A program made the position numbers and the translations under genes. 36,950 bases of DNA. Source: an uncultured Bacteroidales bacterium. GTDB taxonomy: Bacteria; Bacteroidota; Bacteroidia; Bacteroidales; UBA932. Positions within the stretch are counted from its first letter, which is position 1. The number at the start of each line of letters is the position of its first letter. The stretch lies in the NCBI GenBank assembly GCA_944325505.1, contig CALVAJ010000023.1, positions 1-36,950 on the forward strand, given 5' to 3'. The notes under the pieces are model-generated. The model saw nothing but the letters and a program-made list of their open reading frames with translations. It did not search any database and was not told the origin of the DNA. Below, in pieces: positions 26,213 to 33,400 of the stretch.

Positions 26213-27136
26213 TTATATTATCGTCGATTCTCCGGTTGCGGATTTCCATTCGGTTACACTTGCCGTCAGTTCTACTTCCTGCTGGATGAACGTAAGCTTT
26301 ATCGTATAGGCTGTTCCGGCATTTACGGCATCATCGTCTACTGTTACGGTGACATCGAACGGATCGTCAGGATTGGTGCTGGTGGTGACTTCCAGCCTGA
26401 TGGCCGTTCCGTCTGACGGCCTGACCATTACAGGCTCTCCGGCCTGTGCTGCGGCAGGACCTATTATCTGCGCCCCGTCGATTCCCGGTACAGTGAGCCC
26501 TCCGTCCGCTGCAGGAGTGAAAACCGCTTCTCCGGCCGCAAGGTCGAATCCTGTAGGAAGTTCCGCGTCAAGTACCTTTATCGAAGTGATTGCCGTATTC
26601 GCTTCCAGGCCTTCGCCGCTGACTACGGTGAAAACCAACTGTGCGGTCATATGGCTGAATGTAAGGTTCTTCCCGTTTTTGTCTTTCCTTGATCCGGTCA
26701 CAGCATCGCTCAGCATGGCATCTACTGAACCGTCGGTATTCTCAAACCTTACAATACCATCTGCCGGAACGTCCGTAGCGGGATACCATCCCCTCATGTA
26801 GGTCTTATATGCATCGTCCGGTTCATAGTATGGCTGCGGGGTAAGTGTTATTGCCTGGTGGTCGGCCCTGCCTCCGATTTCTGAAGTCACGGCTGTCCAG
26901 TCGGGAGCTTCCGTATATTCCGCCGCTCCGGTAGCTGATACCCATCCGCCTACGCTTGCAGTGAATACGGAACCGTCGGTTATCGGACTTTTGACCCCTA
27001 TGTAAGAAAGCCCTGCGCTGAGTCTTACCGGGACCTTCTCGATGCCCGTGTCCCCTGGAGCCGCGACTTCCGTCTTGGAACAGCCCATAGCCAATATGGA
27101 AGCCAAGGCGATAGATGTGAATGCAATCCGTTTCAT
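26213..27136 (-). CDS. Fimbrillin family lipoprotein, first gene of the operon
   Basis: This 307-residue protein has a lipoprotein signal (MKRIAFTSIALASILAMGC). The mature part has the fimbrillin pattern YMRGWYPATDVPADG, VDAMLSDAVTGSR, LTFSHMTAQLVFTVV and, at the end, AYTIKLTFIQQEVELTASVTEWK. It is the promoter-proximal gene, 13 bases before the frameshifted fimbrillin, and its ATG lies 69 bases from the left arm of the proposed invertible segment. No TAnnTTTG element points at it in the present orientation, which suggests the operon is silent here. Confidence 0.85.
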   Translation of the reverse strand: MKRIAFTSIALASILAMGCSKTEVAAPGDTGIEKVPVRLSAGLSYIGVKSPITDGSVFTASVGGWVSATGAAEYTEAPDWTAVTSEIGGRADHQAITLTPQPYYEPDDAYKTYMRGWYPATDVPADGIVRFENTDGSVDAMLSDAVTGSRKDKNGKNLTFSHMTAQLVFTVVSGEGLEANTAITSIKVLDAELPTGFDLAAGEAVFTPAADGGLTVPGIDGAQIIGPAAAQAGEPVMVRPSDGTAIRLEVTTSTNPDDPFDVTVTVDDDAVNAGTAYTIKLTFIQQEVELTASVTEWKSATGESTII

Positions 27137-27275
27137 AATGTATGTCTGTTATGCTCAGTCAAGTGTCGCGCTTCCCGTACCTTGGAATAAATCGGCACCG
27201 GTAAAAACGTGGATATAAACGTATGGAACGGGGGTTTGAGGGAATATGTAAACAAGTGAGGAAAAATAATTTAAA

Positions 27276-27298
27276 AAAAGGATACGATATATCCTTTT
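27276..27298. repeat. 23-bp palindrome inside the proposed invertible segment
   Basis: AAAAGGATA and TATCCTTTT are perfect inverted copies around a 5-base centre. It lies 8 bases upstream of the TATATTTG element, so it would overlap the -33 region; possible operator. Confidence 0.5.
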
Positions 27299-27305
27299 AA
27301 AAGTG

Positions 27306-27313
27306 TATATTTG
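27306..27313 (+). promoter_or_regulatory. -7 promoter element, now facing the invertase
   Basis: TATATTTG on the plus strand. If 27205-27335 were inverted, it would lie at 27227-27234 on the minus strand, about 90 bases upstream of the first fimbrillin ATG. No obvious -33 TTTG is seen. Confidence 0.5.
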
Positions 27314-27425
27314 CTTCACGTTTGTATGAACGTTTAATCGATTCCATAGCATCCGTTCCGGTTCCGGACGTTTCTCCACATTTTTTTTCGGCTTATTGGC
27401 GGGAATGCTTTTCTTTACCGTTTTT

Positions 27426-27460
27426 TCTGGATAACCGTAATGTCTTTTCCAGATTTTTTT
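27426..27460 (+). terminator. Terminator-like hairpin in the invertase leader
   Basis: TCTGGA (27426-27431) and TCCAGA (27448-27453) pair across a 16-base loop and are followed by a run of seven T. The stem is short, so this is a weak terminator or attenuator at best. It sits between the promoter element and the invertase start. Confidence 0.3.
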
Positions 27461-27475
27461 CAATCGACAGGAGTT

Positions 27476-28111
27476 ATGGTAACAGGTTATTTAAGGGTTA
27501 GTACCGAAAAACAGAATCTGGAAAACCAGAGAGACGAGATTCTCCGGTTTGCCGCAGAAAAGAACATGGTCGTCAACAGTTGGGTCACTGAGGTTGCGAG
27601 CGGTGGCAAAAAGGAAAGCGACAGGAAGCTCGGGCTGCTGCTCAGAAAAATGAAGGCCGGGGATGTAATTATAGTGACCGAGATTTCCAGGCTGAGCAGG
27701 AAACTTACCGATATTATGGCCATAATGGGCAAATGCCTTAAGAAGAACATTTCATTGTACACCACGAAAGAAGGGTACTCGTTCGACAATACTATCAACA
27801 GCAAAGTACTGTGTTTCGCTTTCGGACTGGTAGCGGAAATCGAGAGAAGCCTGATTTCAATGAGAACGAAAGAGGCCCTTGCCGCCAGAAAGGCCAGCGG
27901 TGTGGTGCTCGGCAGGAGGAAGGGCAGTTACAGAAAACTCAATATATTGATGGACAACAGGCAGCAGATACTGAAAATGTTCGGGAAAGGCATGACGATA
28001 GCCGATGTCTGCAGACATTACAAAGTGTCCAGGGATACGTTCTCCAAATTCAGGGCGAGATATCCCTCGGTCCAGAAGGCTATCGGCAGATCAAGGGAAG
28101 GCAAGGCGTAG
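27476..28111 (+). CDS. Serine recombinase, Mpi-type master DNA invertase
   Basis: I start at the ATG at 27476 (211 residues), directly before the conserved MVTGYLRVSTEKQNLENQ; Ser9 is the predicted nucleophile. Further signatures are AGDVIIVTEISRLSRKLTDIM, LYTTKEGYSFDNTINSKVL and AFGLVAEIERSLISMRTKEALAARK, the resolvase/invertase catalytic core and dimer helix. The C-terminal helix-turn-helix is MTIADVCRHYKVSRDTFSKF. The protein closely resembles the Bacteroides master invertase Mpi, which flips several promoters. It is divergent from the fimbrillin operon with the candidate invertible segment between them, so that segment may be a target. Confidence 0.88.
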   Translation: MVTGYLRVSTEKQNLENQRDEILRFAAEKNMVVNSWVTEVASGGKKESDRKLGLLLRKMKAGDVIIVTEISRLSRKLTDIMAIMGKCLKKNISLYTTKEGYSFDNTINSKVLCFAFGLVAEIERSLISMRTKEALAARKASGVVLGRRKGSYRKLNILMDNRQQILKMFGKGMTIADVCRHYKVSRDTFSKFRARYPSVQKAIGRSREGKA

Positions 28112-28145
28112 GTCGGGCCGGGGCGGCGGATCGGACTCTGCCGGT

Positions 28146-28604
28146 CTATCCTTCCGTCCCGTCATCGTCAAATCCGAACTCGGATGCGAACATGTCGGAA
28201 ACGTCATCCGGAATATCGTCGAAACTTAAAGAGTCCCAAAGCGATTCCATCTGGCGTCTGTCCTTTTTGGTAGGACGTCCGGCGCCTCTGTCGCGTCTGA
28301 GGAAAAATGTCTCTACCGGAGCCTTGAGTTTCGCGAGTTCTTCCGGAGCGGTCATGTTTTCGGCGAACTGGGGTACAAGCCTGGCTCCCTGCCGCTTGTC
28401 GATCGGGACCAGGACCCGGTATGTGTATGTCACCGCTCCTTTGCGTGCGGTGACGATATCCCCCGGCTTTACTGTCTTCGAAGGCTTGGCGTCAGAGCCG
28501 TTTATGCGTATTTTCCCTCCTTTGCACGCGTCTGTGGCATCGGTCCGGGTCTTGAAAACACGTATTGCCCACAGGTATTTGTCTATTCTGGTTTCTTCTG
28601 CCAT
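28146..28604 (-). CDS. S4-domain RNA-binding protein (Hsp15-like)
   Basis: This 152-residue protein begins with the S4 fold: TRIDKYLWAIRVFKTRTDATDACKGGKIRINGSDAKPSKTVKPGDIV (about residues 5-50). That matches the Hsp15 group, which binds stalled 50S subunits in E. coli. A linker and a basic segment (LRRDRGAGRPTKKDRR) follow, then an acidic C-terminus (DDIPDDVSDMFASEFGFDDDG). The role in Bacteroidales is unproven. It is convergent with the invertase (34-base gap) and lies 20 bases after the mannose-6-phosphate isomerase stop region on the other side. Confidence 0.88.
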   Translation of the reverse strand: MAEETRIDKYLWAIRVFKTRTDATDACKGGKIRINGSDAKPSKTVKPGDIVTARKGAVTYTYRVLVPIDKRQGARLVPQFAENMTAPEELAKLKAPVETFFLRRDRGAGRPTKKDRRQMESLWDSLSFDDIPDDVSDMFASEFGFDDDGTEG

Positions 28605-28624
28605 TTCACAATGATTCTTTAATA

Positions 28625-29827
28625 TCAGTTCCCCTCTTCATCCCCTTCATCTTCCACACCTCCGTAATCCTCGCCTTCAAGATACGGCTCGGTATCAGGG
28701 TCGATGTAGCTGTCGGTTTCCTCGCGCTTTTCCGTCATGACTTCCAGCACGGCGGTATCCCTGTCTGTGGGAACGATGAAGAAATCCGGCATATCTGCAG
28801 GGATGAGTACCGTTTCACCCTTTTTCAGCCTGTAGTCCTCCATGCTCTTCCCGCCGTTTCCGGACGCTGCCGGGACCTGGATGTCCGCTTCGCCTTCTAT
28901 GCATATGTATATCAGAAAACTGCCGTAGTGTTCCGTAGAGATTTTCAGAGGCTCCCGGACATCTATTGCGGTAACGGTGAACTGCGGTACCGACACCAAA
29001 GTCTCCGTGACATCGGAGCGGGAGTGCCTTCCGGCCCCGGCTGCAGAAGCATCCGTTTCCCATAGAGGGCCTTTCCTGTAGTCCGAACTGTCATACGCTC
29101 CCATGTCGATGATGTCGAACGCTTCCTCCAGATGCATCATGCCGGCGGCTGCGGACTCCCTGTCCTTTCCCCAGTCGTACAGCCTGAAATCGATATCTGA
29201 AGATTCCTGTATCTGGGCTATGAGCAGACCGCCTTCTGCCGCATGGACAGTACCCGGTCTGACAAGCAGGGAATCCCCTTTGCGCGGATGTATTACATTC
29301 AGCACCTCTTCTATACTTCCGTCCCGGCATCTGTCATAAAGCTCCTGCGCCGGAATTTCCCTCTTGAAGCCCATATATATTTTCGCATCCGGAGAGGCGT
29401 CCATTATATACCACATCTCGCATTTGCCCAATGCGTCATACCTCTGCCCGGCCACTTCATCGTCAGGGTGGACCAGCAAAGGTGTGCGGCCCTGGATATC
29501 GAGGAATTTGACCAGTACCGGAAACTGCCTCCCGTAATACCGGCAGACCTCTTCCCCGACTATCCTTTCTATATATGTCTCCATTATTTCTCCGAACGTA
29601 TTCCCCGCGAGCCATCCTTCGGCCACTACCGAATCGATAAAGCCCATGTCGGAAATCTCCCAGCTTTCCCCTATCCTGTCAGAGGCGGAGAGCCTTGCTT
29701 CATTCCCGTCCTTGTCGCATTCCACGAACTCTTTCCCGAGCTGCCTTATCAGTGCATTTCCTCCCCAGGGCTCCTTCCTGGCAACCGGAATGAACCTTAA
29801 AGGATACAGGTTTTTCTTGTTTTCCAT
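28625..29827 (-). CDS. manA: Class I mannose-6-phosphate isomerase
   Basis: The start is the ATG at 29827 (400 residues, MENKKNLYPLRF), only 23 bases from an exact TAnnTTTG element. Class I features: PWGG near residue 20, GESWEISD, LVHPDDEVA (His120), KCEMWY (Glu137) and PGTVHAAEGG (His195), which supply the zinc ligands. The usual Gln of QVHPD is Leu118 here, so one ligand position differs. The C-terminal half holds a second cupin-like region and an acidic tail. It converts fructose-6-phosphate to mannose-6-phosphate, feeding GDP-mannose synthesis. The isomerase call is firm as a family, less so for exact substrate. Confidence 0.87.
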   Translation of the reverse strand: MENKKNLYPLRFIPVARKEPWGGNALIRQLGKEFVECDKDGNEARLSASDRIGESWEISDMGFIDSVVAEGWLAGNTFGEIMETYIERIVGEEVCRYYGRQFPVLVKFLDIQGRTPLLVHPDDEVAGQRYDALGKCEMWYIMDASPDAKIYMGFKREIPAQELYDRCRDGSIEEVLNVIHPRKGDSLLVRPGTVHAAEGGLLIAQIQESSDIDFRLYDWGKDRESAAAGMMHLEEAFDIIDMGAYDSSDYRKGPLWETDASAAGAGRHSRSDVTETLVSVPQFTVTAIDVREPLKISTEHYGSFLIYICIEGEADIQVPAASGNGGKSMEDYRLKKGETVLIPADMPDFFIVPTDRDTAVLEVMTEKREETDSYIDPDTEPYLEGEDYGGVEDEGDEEGN

Positions 29828-29849
29828 AAATATTCCATTTAACCGCACG

Positions 29850-29857
29850 CAAAGATA
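29850..29857 (-). promoter_or_regulatory. -7 promoter element for manA
   Basis: The minus strand reads TATCTTTG, 23 bases upstream of the ATG at 29827. This supports that start over the upstream ATG at 29848. Confidence 0.6.
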
Positions 29858-29888
29858 AGTATTTATGCAAAAATCAAAACAGATTCCC

Positions 29889-29896
29889 TATCTTTG
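29889..29896 (+). promoter_or_regulatory. -7 promoter element for the amidohydrolase-PNP operon
   Basis: TATCTTTG on the plus strand, 22 bases before the ATG at 29918. Confidence 0.6.
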
Positions 29897-29917
29897 AAAA
29901 ATTAACTGTATTCATGT

Positions 29918-31174
29918 ATGAAGGCTATACTTCTTAAAAATATAAAGATAGCGGGGAGAGAAGACGGGGAGCACGATATCCTTATCGAAGACGGGAAAAT
30001 CCGCGGTATCTCCTCCTGCTGCGCGAGAGAGGATGCGGAGCAGGTCGATTGCAGAGGGAAGGTGGCGGTCCCCGGATTCGTGAATATGCACATCCATGCG
30101 GCCATGACCCTTATGCGGGGAATGGGGGAGGATGTGCCTTTTCATATGTGGCTCAAAAAGATATGGGACATAGAGTCGGCGGTGGATGAAGAACTCGTCT
30201 ACTGGGGTACCAGGGTGGCATGCCTGGAAATGGCAAGGACCGGCACCACGACATTCAATGACCACTACTGGTTTCCGGCGGCTTCATATCGTGCAGCGGT
30301 AGAGTCGGGGCTGCGTCCGGTGGTTTCGCATGTCTTTATCGACAGGAACGACAGGGAGGCTGCGGCGGCCGAAAAAGACCGGTGCGAAGAAATGTTCGGG
30401 CAGTCGAAGACCTGGGAGAGGGGAACGTTTGTAGTGGGAGTCCACTCCATATATTCAGTGACCGAAGACCTCATGAAGTGGGCTTCGGAATTTGCAGCCG
30501 GAAACGGTCTGAAGCTGCATATCCATCTCAGCGAGACCAGGAAAGAGGTCGAAGACTGCATCAGGACCCACGGACTGACCCCGGTGCAGTATGCAGACAG
30601 GCTCGGCCTTCTGGGACCGGACACCATCGCCGCCCATACTCTCTGGCTTTCGGAAGAAGACATCGAAATCCTCGGCCGGAGGAAAGTGACCTGTGTACAT
30701 AACATAAACTCAAACCTCAAGCTCTCATCCGGTTACAGATTCCTTTACAGCGAACTGAAATCCGCAGGAGCGCGTATCTGCATAGGAACCGACGGCTGCG
30801 CTTCATCGAACAATCTTGACATTCTCGAAGCCCTGAAGACCGCGGCAATGGTCCAGAAGGCATGGCGGGAGGACCCTGCGTCAATGCCTCTTGACGATCT
30901 TCTCTCGATGGCTGCCGCCAATGGGGCTGATGCCCTCGGCCTGAATACCGGACGCATAGAGGAAGGCAGGGAGGCGGATATCCTTATCGTCGATACCGGC
31001 AGTTCCTTTTTCCTCTCTCCGGCTCCGTTCCTTGCCAACTTCATCTATTCGGCGCACAGCGACTGTATCGACTCTGTCATCTGCCGGGGAAAGTTCGTCA
31101 TGCGCGGCCGTGAGATTCCTGGCGAGAAGGAAATCCTTCATGAAGCTGCCCGGGTCCTGTCAAAGCTCAGATAG
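29918..31174 (+). CDS. Amidohydrolase, MTA/SAH/adenosine-type deaminase family
   Basis: This 418-residue cytoplasmic enzyme has the amidohydrolase metal motifs: NMHIHAAMT (His58, His60), HIHLSET (His203, Glu206), His240 in AAHTLWLS, and GTDGCASSNN (Asp292). The pattern MTLMRGMGEDVPFHMWL matches ATZ/TRZ-type deaminases that act on methylthioadenosine, S-adenosylhomocysteine or related nucleosides. A purine nucleoside phosphorylase follows 26 bases later on the same strand, so a nucleoside is the likely substrate: deamination, then phosphorolysis. Aminofutalosine deaminase is another option I cannot exclude. No regulator is linked. Confidence 0.85.
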   Translation: MKAILLKNIKIAGREDGEHDILIEDGKIRGISSCCAREDAEQVDCRGKVAVPGFVNMHIHAAMTLMRGMGEDVPFHMWLKKIWDIESAVDEELVYWGTRVACLEMARTGTTTFNDHYWFPAASYRAAVESGLRPVVSHVFIDRNDREAAAAEKDRCEEMFGQSKTWERGTFVVGVHSIYSVTEDLMKWASEFAAGNGLKLHIHLSETRKEVEDCIRTHGLTPVQYADRLGLLGPDTIAAHTLWLSEEDIEILGRRKVTCVHNINSNLKLSSGYRFLYSELKSAGARICIGTDGCASSNNLDILEALKTAAMVQKAWREDPASMPLDDLLSMAAANGADALGLNTGRIEEGREADILIVDTGSSFFLSPAPFLANFIYSAHSDCIDSVICRGKFVMRGREIPGEKEILHEAARVLSKLR

Positions 31175-31200
31175 TTTTACCACAATAATACCGACACAAT

Positions 31201-32034
31201 ATGAACGAAGATCCAAGAGTTGAGAAAATCAGAACGGCGGCGGAATACGTTGCCGGAAAAATCGGAAACAGAAAACCGTTTGCGGGGATAGTACTGGGCA
31301 GCGGTCTGGGGAAACTTGCAGACAGTATCGCCGATCCGGTCGTGATCCCTTACAGGGAGATTCCGGGATTTCCTGTTTCCACTGCAGTGGGCCATAAGGG
31401 AAATTTCATCGTCGGGACACTCGGAGGCAAGACTGTAGTGGCAATGCAGGGCAGATTCCATTATTATGAAGGATACCCCATGGAGCTTGTCACCCTCCCT
31501 ATAAGGGTAATGAAGGTCCTCGGAATAGAATATCTGTTCGTCTCTAATGCGGCAGGGGGCGTCAACTTCGATTTCAAGGTCGGGGACCTTATGATAATCC
31601 GCGACCATATAAACCTTCTGCCGAATCCTCTGATAGGCAAGAATATGGATGAGTTTGGTCCGAGATTTCCCGACATGACCAGACCATATGATCCGGAACT
31701 TATACGGAAAGCCGAAGTCATCGGTGCGGAGAGCGGTATCGAACTCAAGAGCGGGGTATATCTGGCCGGTACGGGGCCATCCTATGAAACTCCTTCCGAA
31801 TACAAATATTTCCGTATGATCGGAGCCGATGCAGTAGGAATGTCGACTATACCGGAGGTTATAGTCGCACGTCACATGTCTGTTCCTGTATTCGGCATGT
31901 CGGTGATTACCAATGAAGCGCATGACGACTATGCCGATGATTATGAGAATAACGGCGATGACGTCGTAGCGGCTGCAGATGCTGCGGCAGACAGGATGAC
32001 CATGCTTTTCACCAGGCTGATAGAGTCTTTGTAG
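31201..32034 (+). CDS. Purine-nucleoside phosphorylase (PNP I type)
   Basis: This 277-residue enzyme splits inosine or guanosine with phosphate into base and ribose-1-phosphate. The family blocks are intact: [11 protein letters not shown] (phosphate loop), [29 protein letters not shown], then [34 protein letters not shown] and [10 protein letters not shown] with the base-recognising Glu and Asn residues. The length is that of trimeric PNPs. It follows the deaminase by 26 bases with no promoter of its own, so the pair forms a purine salvage operon. It converges on the TRIC-type gene. Confidence 0.94.
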   Translation: MNEDPRVEKIRTAAEYVAGKIGNRKPFAGIVLGSGLGKLADSIADPVVIPYREIPGFPVSTAVGHKGNFIVGTLGGKTVVAMQGRFHYYEGYPMELVTLPIRVMKVLGIEYLFVSNAAGGVNFDFKVGDLMIIRDHINLLPNPLIGKNMDEFGPRFPDMTRPYDPELIRKAEVIGAESGIELKSGVYLAGTGPSYETPSEYKYFRMIGADAVGMSTIPEVIVARHMSVPVFGMSVITNEAHDDYADDYENNGDDVVAAADAAADRMTMLFTRLIESL

Positions 32035-32088
32035 AGGGTGCGGCGGTATCCTGCAATTCCGCTATTGGAGACATTGAATCCTTTTGGG

Positions 32089-32727
32089 TTATCTTTTTTT
32101 CGGTCTTGTAGCCTCCACTTCTTCTACGCTCCGCAGGGAAGGGAGGCTGATTCCGAATTTTACGGAAAGTATCCGGATGAGGATTACGGCAGTGGCGGCG
32201 ATTATCTGAGTGACGATATGCGAGCAGCCGATCCATGTACAGATATAGTATGCGACTCCTCCGCCTACGCAGGCAAGGGCATAGATGTCTTTTCTGAAAA
32301 TCAGGGGGACCTCATTTATGAAGATGTCCCGGAACATTCCTCCGGCGGCTCCGGTAATGGCCCCCATTATGATGTTGACCCATACGGGGTACCCTGCCGC
32401 GATGCTTTTTTCGACCCCGACAACGGTGAAAAGACCGATGCCGATGGCATCGAAGATGAAAAAGGTGTTGTCAAGCCTGACCACCTGCCTGCGGAAGATG
32501 ACCACGAAAACGAGTGCCAGTGCAGTGATTATCACATATGAAGGCTGCTCCATCCAGAACGGTGTTACGTCCAGCATGACATCCCTGAGCGTACCGCCTC
32601 CTACGGCTGTGACAAATCCGACCACATAGGCCCCGAACCAGTCGAAATTCTTGGCTGCCGCCAGACGGATTCCGCTGATTGCGAAAGCAAATGTTCCAAG
32701 ATAATCTATAATGGTAATGAAGTCCAT
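32089..32727 (-). CDS. TRIC/UPF0126 family cation channel
   Basis: This 212-residue membrane protein has the two repeated halves of the family, each with a Gly-rich motif: GGGTLRDVMLD (about 43-53) and GAAGGMFRDIFINEVP (about 125-140). There are about seven hydrophobic segments, starting IIDYLGTFAFAISGI. TRIC proteins are trimeric potassium-permeable channels. In bacteria the family is also known as YicG/UPF0126 and its role is not settled. It is transcribed alone. Its leader is unusual, made largely of 24-base imperfect tandem repeats (32736-32807), with a TAnnTTTG element at 32820-32827. Confidence 0.9.
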   Translation of the reverse strand: MDFITIIDYLGTFAFAISGIRLAAAKNFDWFGAYVVGFVTAVGGGTLRDVMLDVTPFWMEQPSYVIITALALVFVVIFRRQVVRLDNTFFIFDAIGIGLFTVVGVEKSIAAGYPVWVNIIMGAITGAAGGMFRDIFINEVPLIFRKDIYALACVGGGVAYYICTWIGCSHIVTQIIAATAVILIRILSVKFGISLPSLRSVEEVEATRPKKR

Positions 32728-32735
32728 CCTTTTTT

Positions 32736-32807
32736 GATTCCAGGTTTGATTACAAGTCCGATTCCGGGTCCGGTTTAGGGCTTGATTCCATGATCGGTTT
32801 CAGACTT
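32736..32807. repeat. Three imperfect 24-bp tandem repeats in the TRIC-gene leader
   Basis: Units start at 32736, 32760 and 32784, each with GATTCC, with a partial fourth (GATTTCGGG) at 32808. They share a GATTCC-N5-GGTTT-like pattern but are diverged. They lie between the -7 element and the start codon, so they are within the leader RNA. Confidence 0.5.
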
Positions 32808-32819
32808 GATTTCGGGCGG

Positions 32820-32827
32820 CAAATATA
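32820..32827 (-). promoter_or_regulatory. -7 promoter element for the TRIC-type gene
   Basis: The minus strand reads TATATTTG, 93 bases upstream of the ATG at 32727. Confidence 0.5.
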
Positions 32828-33062
32828 GGATTTGTTTTTTCAACCTGTACTCTTTCCTTCGAAAATGATGATCTTTGACCTGACTCTGTCCAGGCCTGCC
32901 GGTCCACGCGCTGTCCTGTCCTGAAAAAAGTTTACGGGGAGCGACTGTCGCGGTGGCAGGTCTTCGGCGTTCTTGGCGTTTCCCCTAAATCAACATGGAT
33001 TTTCCGTTGATGCAGTATAATTGCAAAAACGGGGGTGCGTTTGGGGGTGCGTCAAAAAGAAA
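32828..33062. other. Non-coding gap downstream of tRNA-Asn
   Basis: No gene is seen. It contains an ATCAAC/GTTGAT inverted repeat near 32989-33011 and two direct copies of GGGGGTGCGT (about 33031 and 33044), close to the 3' side of the tRNA gene. This could be a remnant of an integration site, but nothing here proves it. Confidence 0.4.
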
Positions 33063-33091
33063 AAGGAGTTGCGAGAAATTCGTAACTCCTT
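33063..33091 (-). terminator. Rho-independent terminator of tRNA-Asn
   Basis: AAGGAGTT (33063-33070) and AACTCCTT (33084-33091) form an 8-bp stem. On the minus strand it is followed by TTTCTTTTTG, a U-rich run, 10 bases after the tRNA 3' end. Confidence 0.75.
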
Positions 33092-33100
33092 GATTTTTAG

Positions 33101-33177
33101 TGGCTCCTGAAGCAGGACTTGAACCTGCGACCCTCTGATTAACAGTCAGATGCTCTAACCAACTGAGCTATTCAGGA
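33101..33177 (-). tRNA. tRNA-Asn (anticodon GTT)
   Basis: On the minus strand the gene folds as a standard cloverleaf. The acceptor stem TCCTGAA (33177-33171) pairs with TTCAGGA (33111-33105), the D-loop has AGCTCAGTTGGTTAGAGC, and the anticodon stem-loop CTGACTGTTAATCAG has GTT at 33143-33141. The T-loop is GTTCAAGTC, the discriminator base is G and the CCA end is encoded (33103-33101). An exact TAnnTTTG element lies 36 bases upstream at 33213-33220, and a terminator follows. Confidence 0.97.
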
Positions 33178-33212
33178 ATGTTGTGTCATCCGGTATTTCC
33201 CGAATGGGATTG

Positions 33213-33220
33213 CAAAGGTA
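33213..33220 (-). promoter_or_regulatory. -7 promoter element for tRNA-Asn
   Basis: The minus strand reads TACCTTTG, 36 bases before the tRNA 5' end. Confidence 0.6.
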
Positions 33221-33344
33221 CTTATTTTTTCTTATCGTGCAAATTTTTTTACGTTTTTTTGATGTTTTTTGTGTTGCCGGCCGTGTTTTTTTCCCGCCCG
33301 GGGAAACAAGGATGCAGGAAGCAAGGAAATTATCCAATATATGC

Positions 33345-33352
33345 TAACTTTG
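33345..33352 (+). promoter_or_regulatory. -7 promoter element for the HU-CCDC81 gene
   Basis: TAACTTTG on the plus strand, 49 bases before the ATG at 33401. Confidence 0.55.
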
Positions 33353-33400
33353 CCGGGAAAATGTTTTTGACGGGCATGAGCCTTTGACTGTATTTTGGTT

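Larger units (their letters stand above)
27205..27335. promoter_or_regulatory. Candidate invertible promoter segment (131 bp) between inverted 18-bp arms
   Basis: The left arm (27205-27222) is AAACGT-N6-AAACGT and the right arm (27318-27335) is ACGTTT-N6-ACGTTT. Reverse-complemented, the left arm matches the right at 15 of 18 bases, with the central TAT shared. Each arm is ACGT-N8-ACGT with AT at its exact centre, the layout expected of a serine-recombinase site. The segment holds one TAnnTTTG element and a 23-bp palindrome. It lies between the fimbrillin operon and a divergent Mpi-type invertase. Inversion itself is inference. Confidence 0.6.

Noticed and set aside
27155-27463. Minus-strand frame across the fimbrillin-invertase gap
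   Set aside because: It spans the promoter, palindrome and inverted arms; composition is Lys/Phe-rich from AT-rich DNA and no family is recognised.
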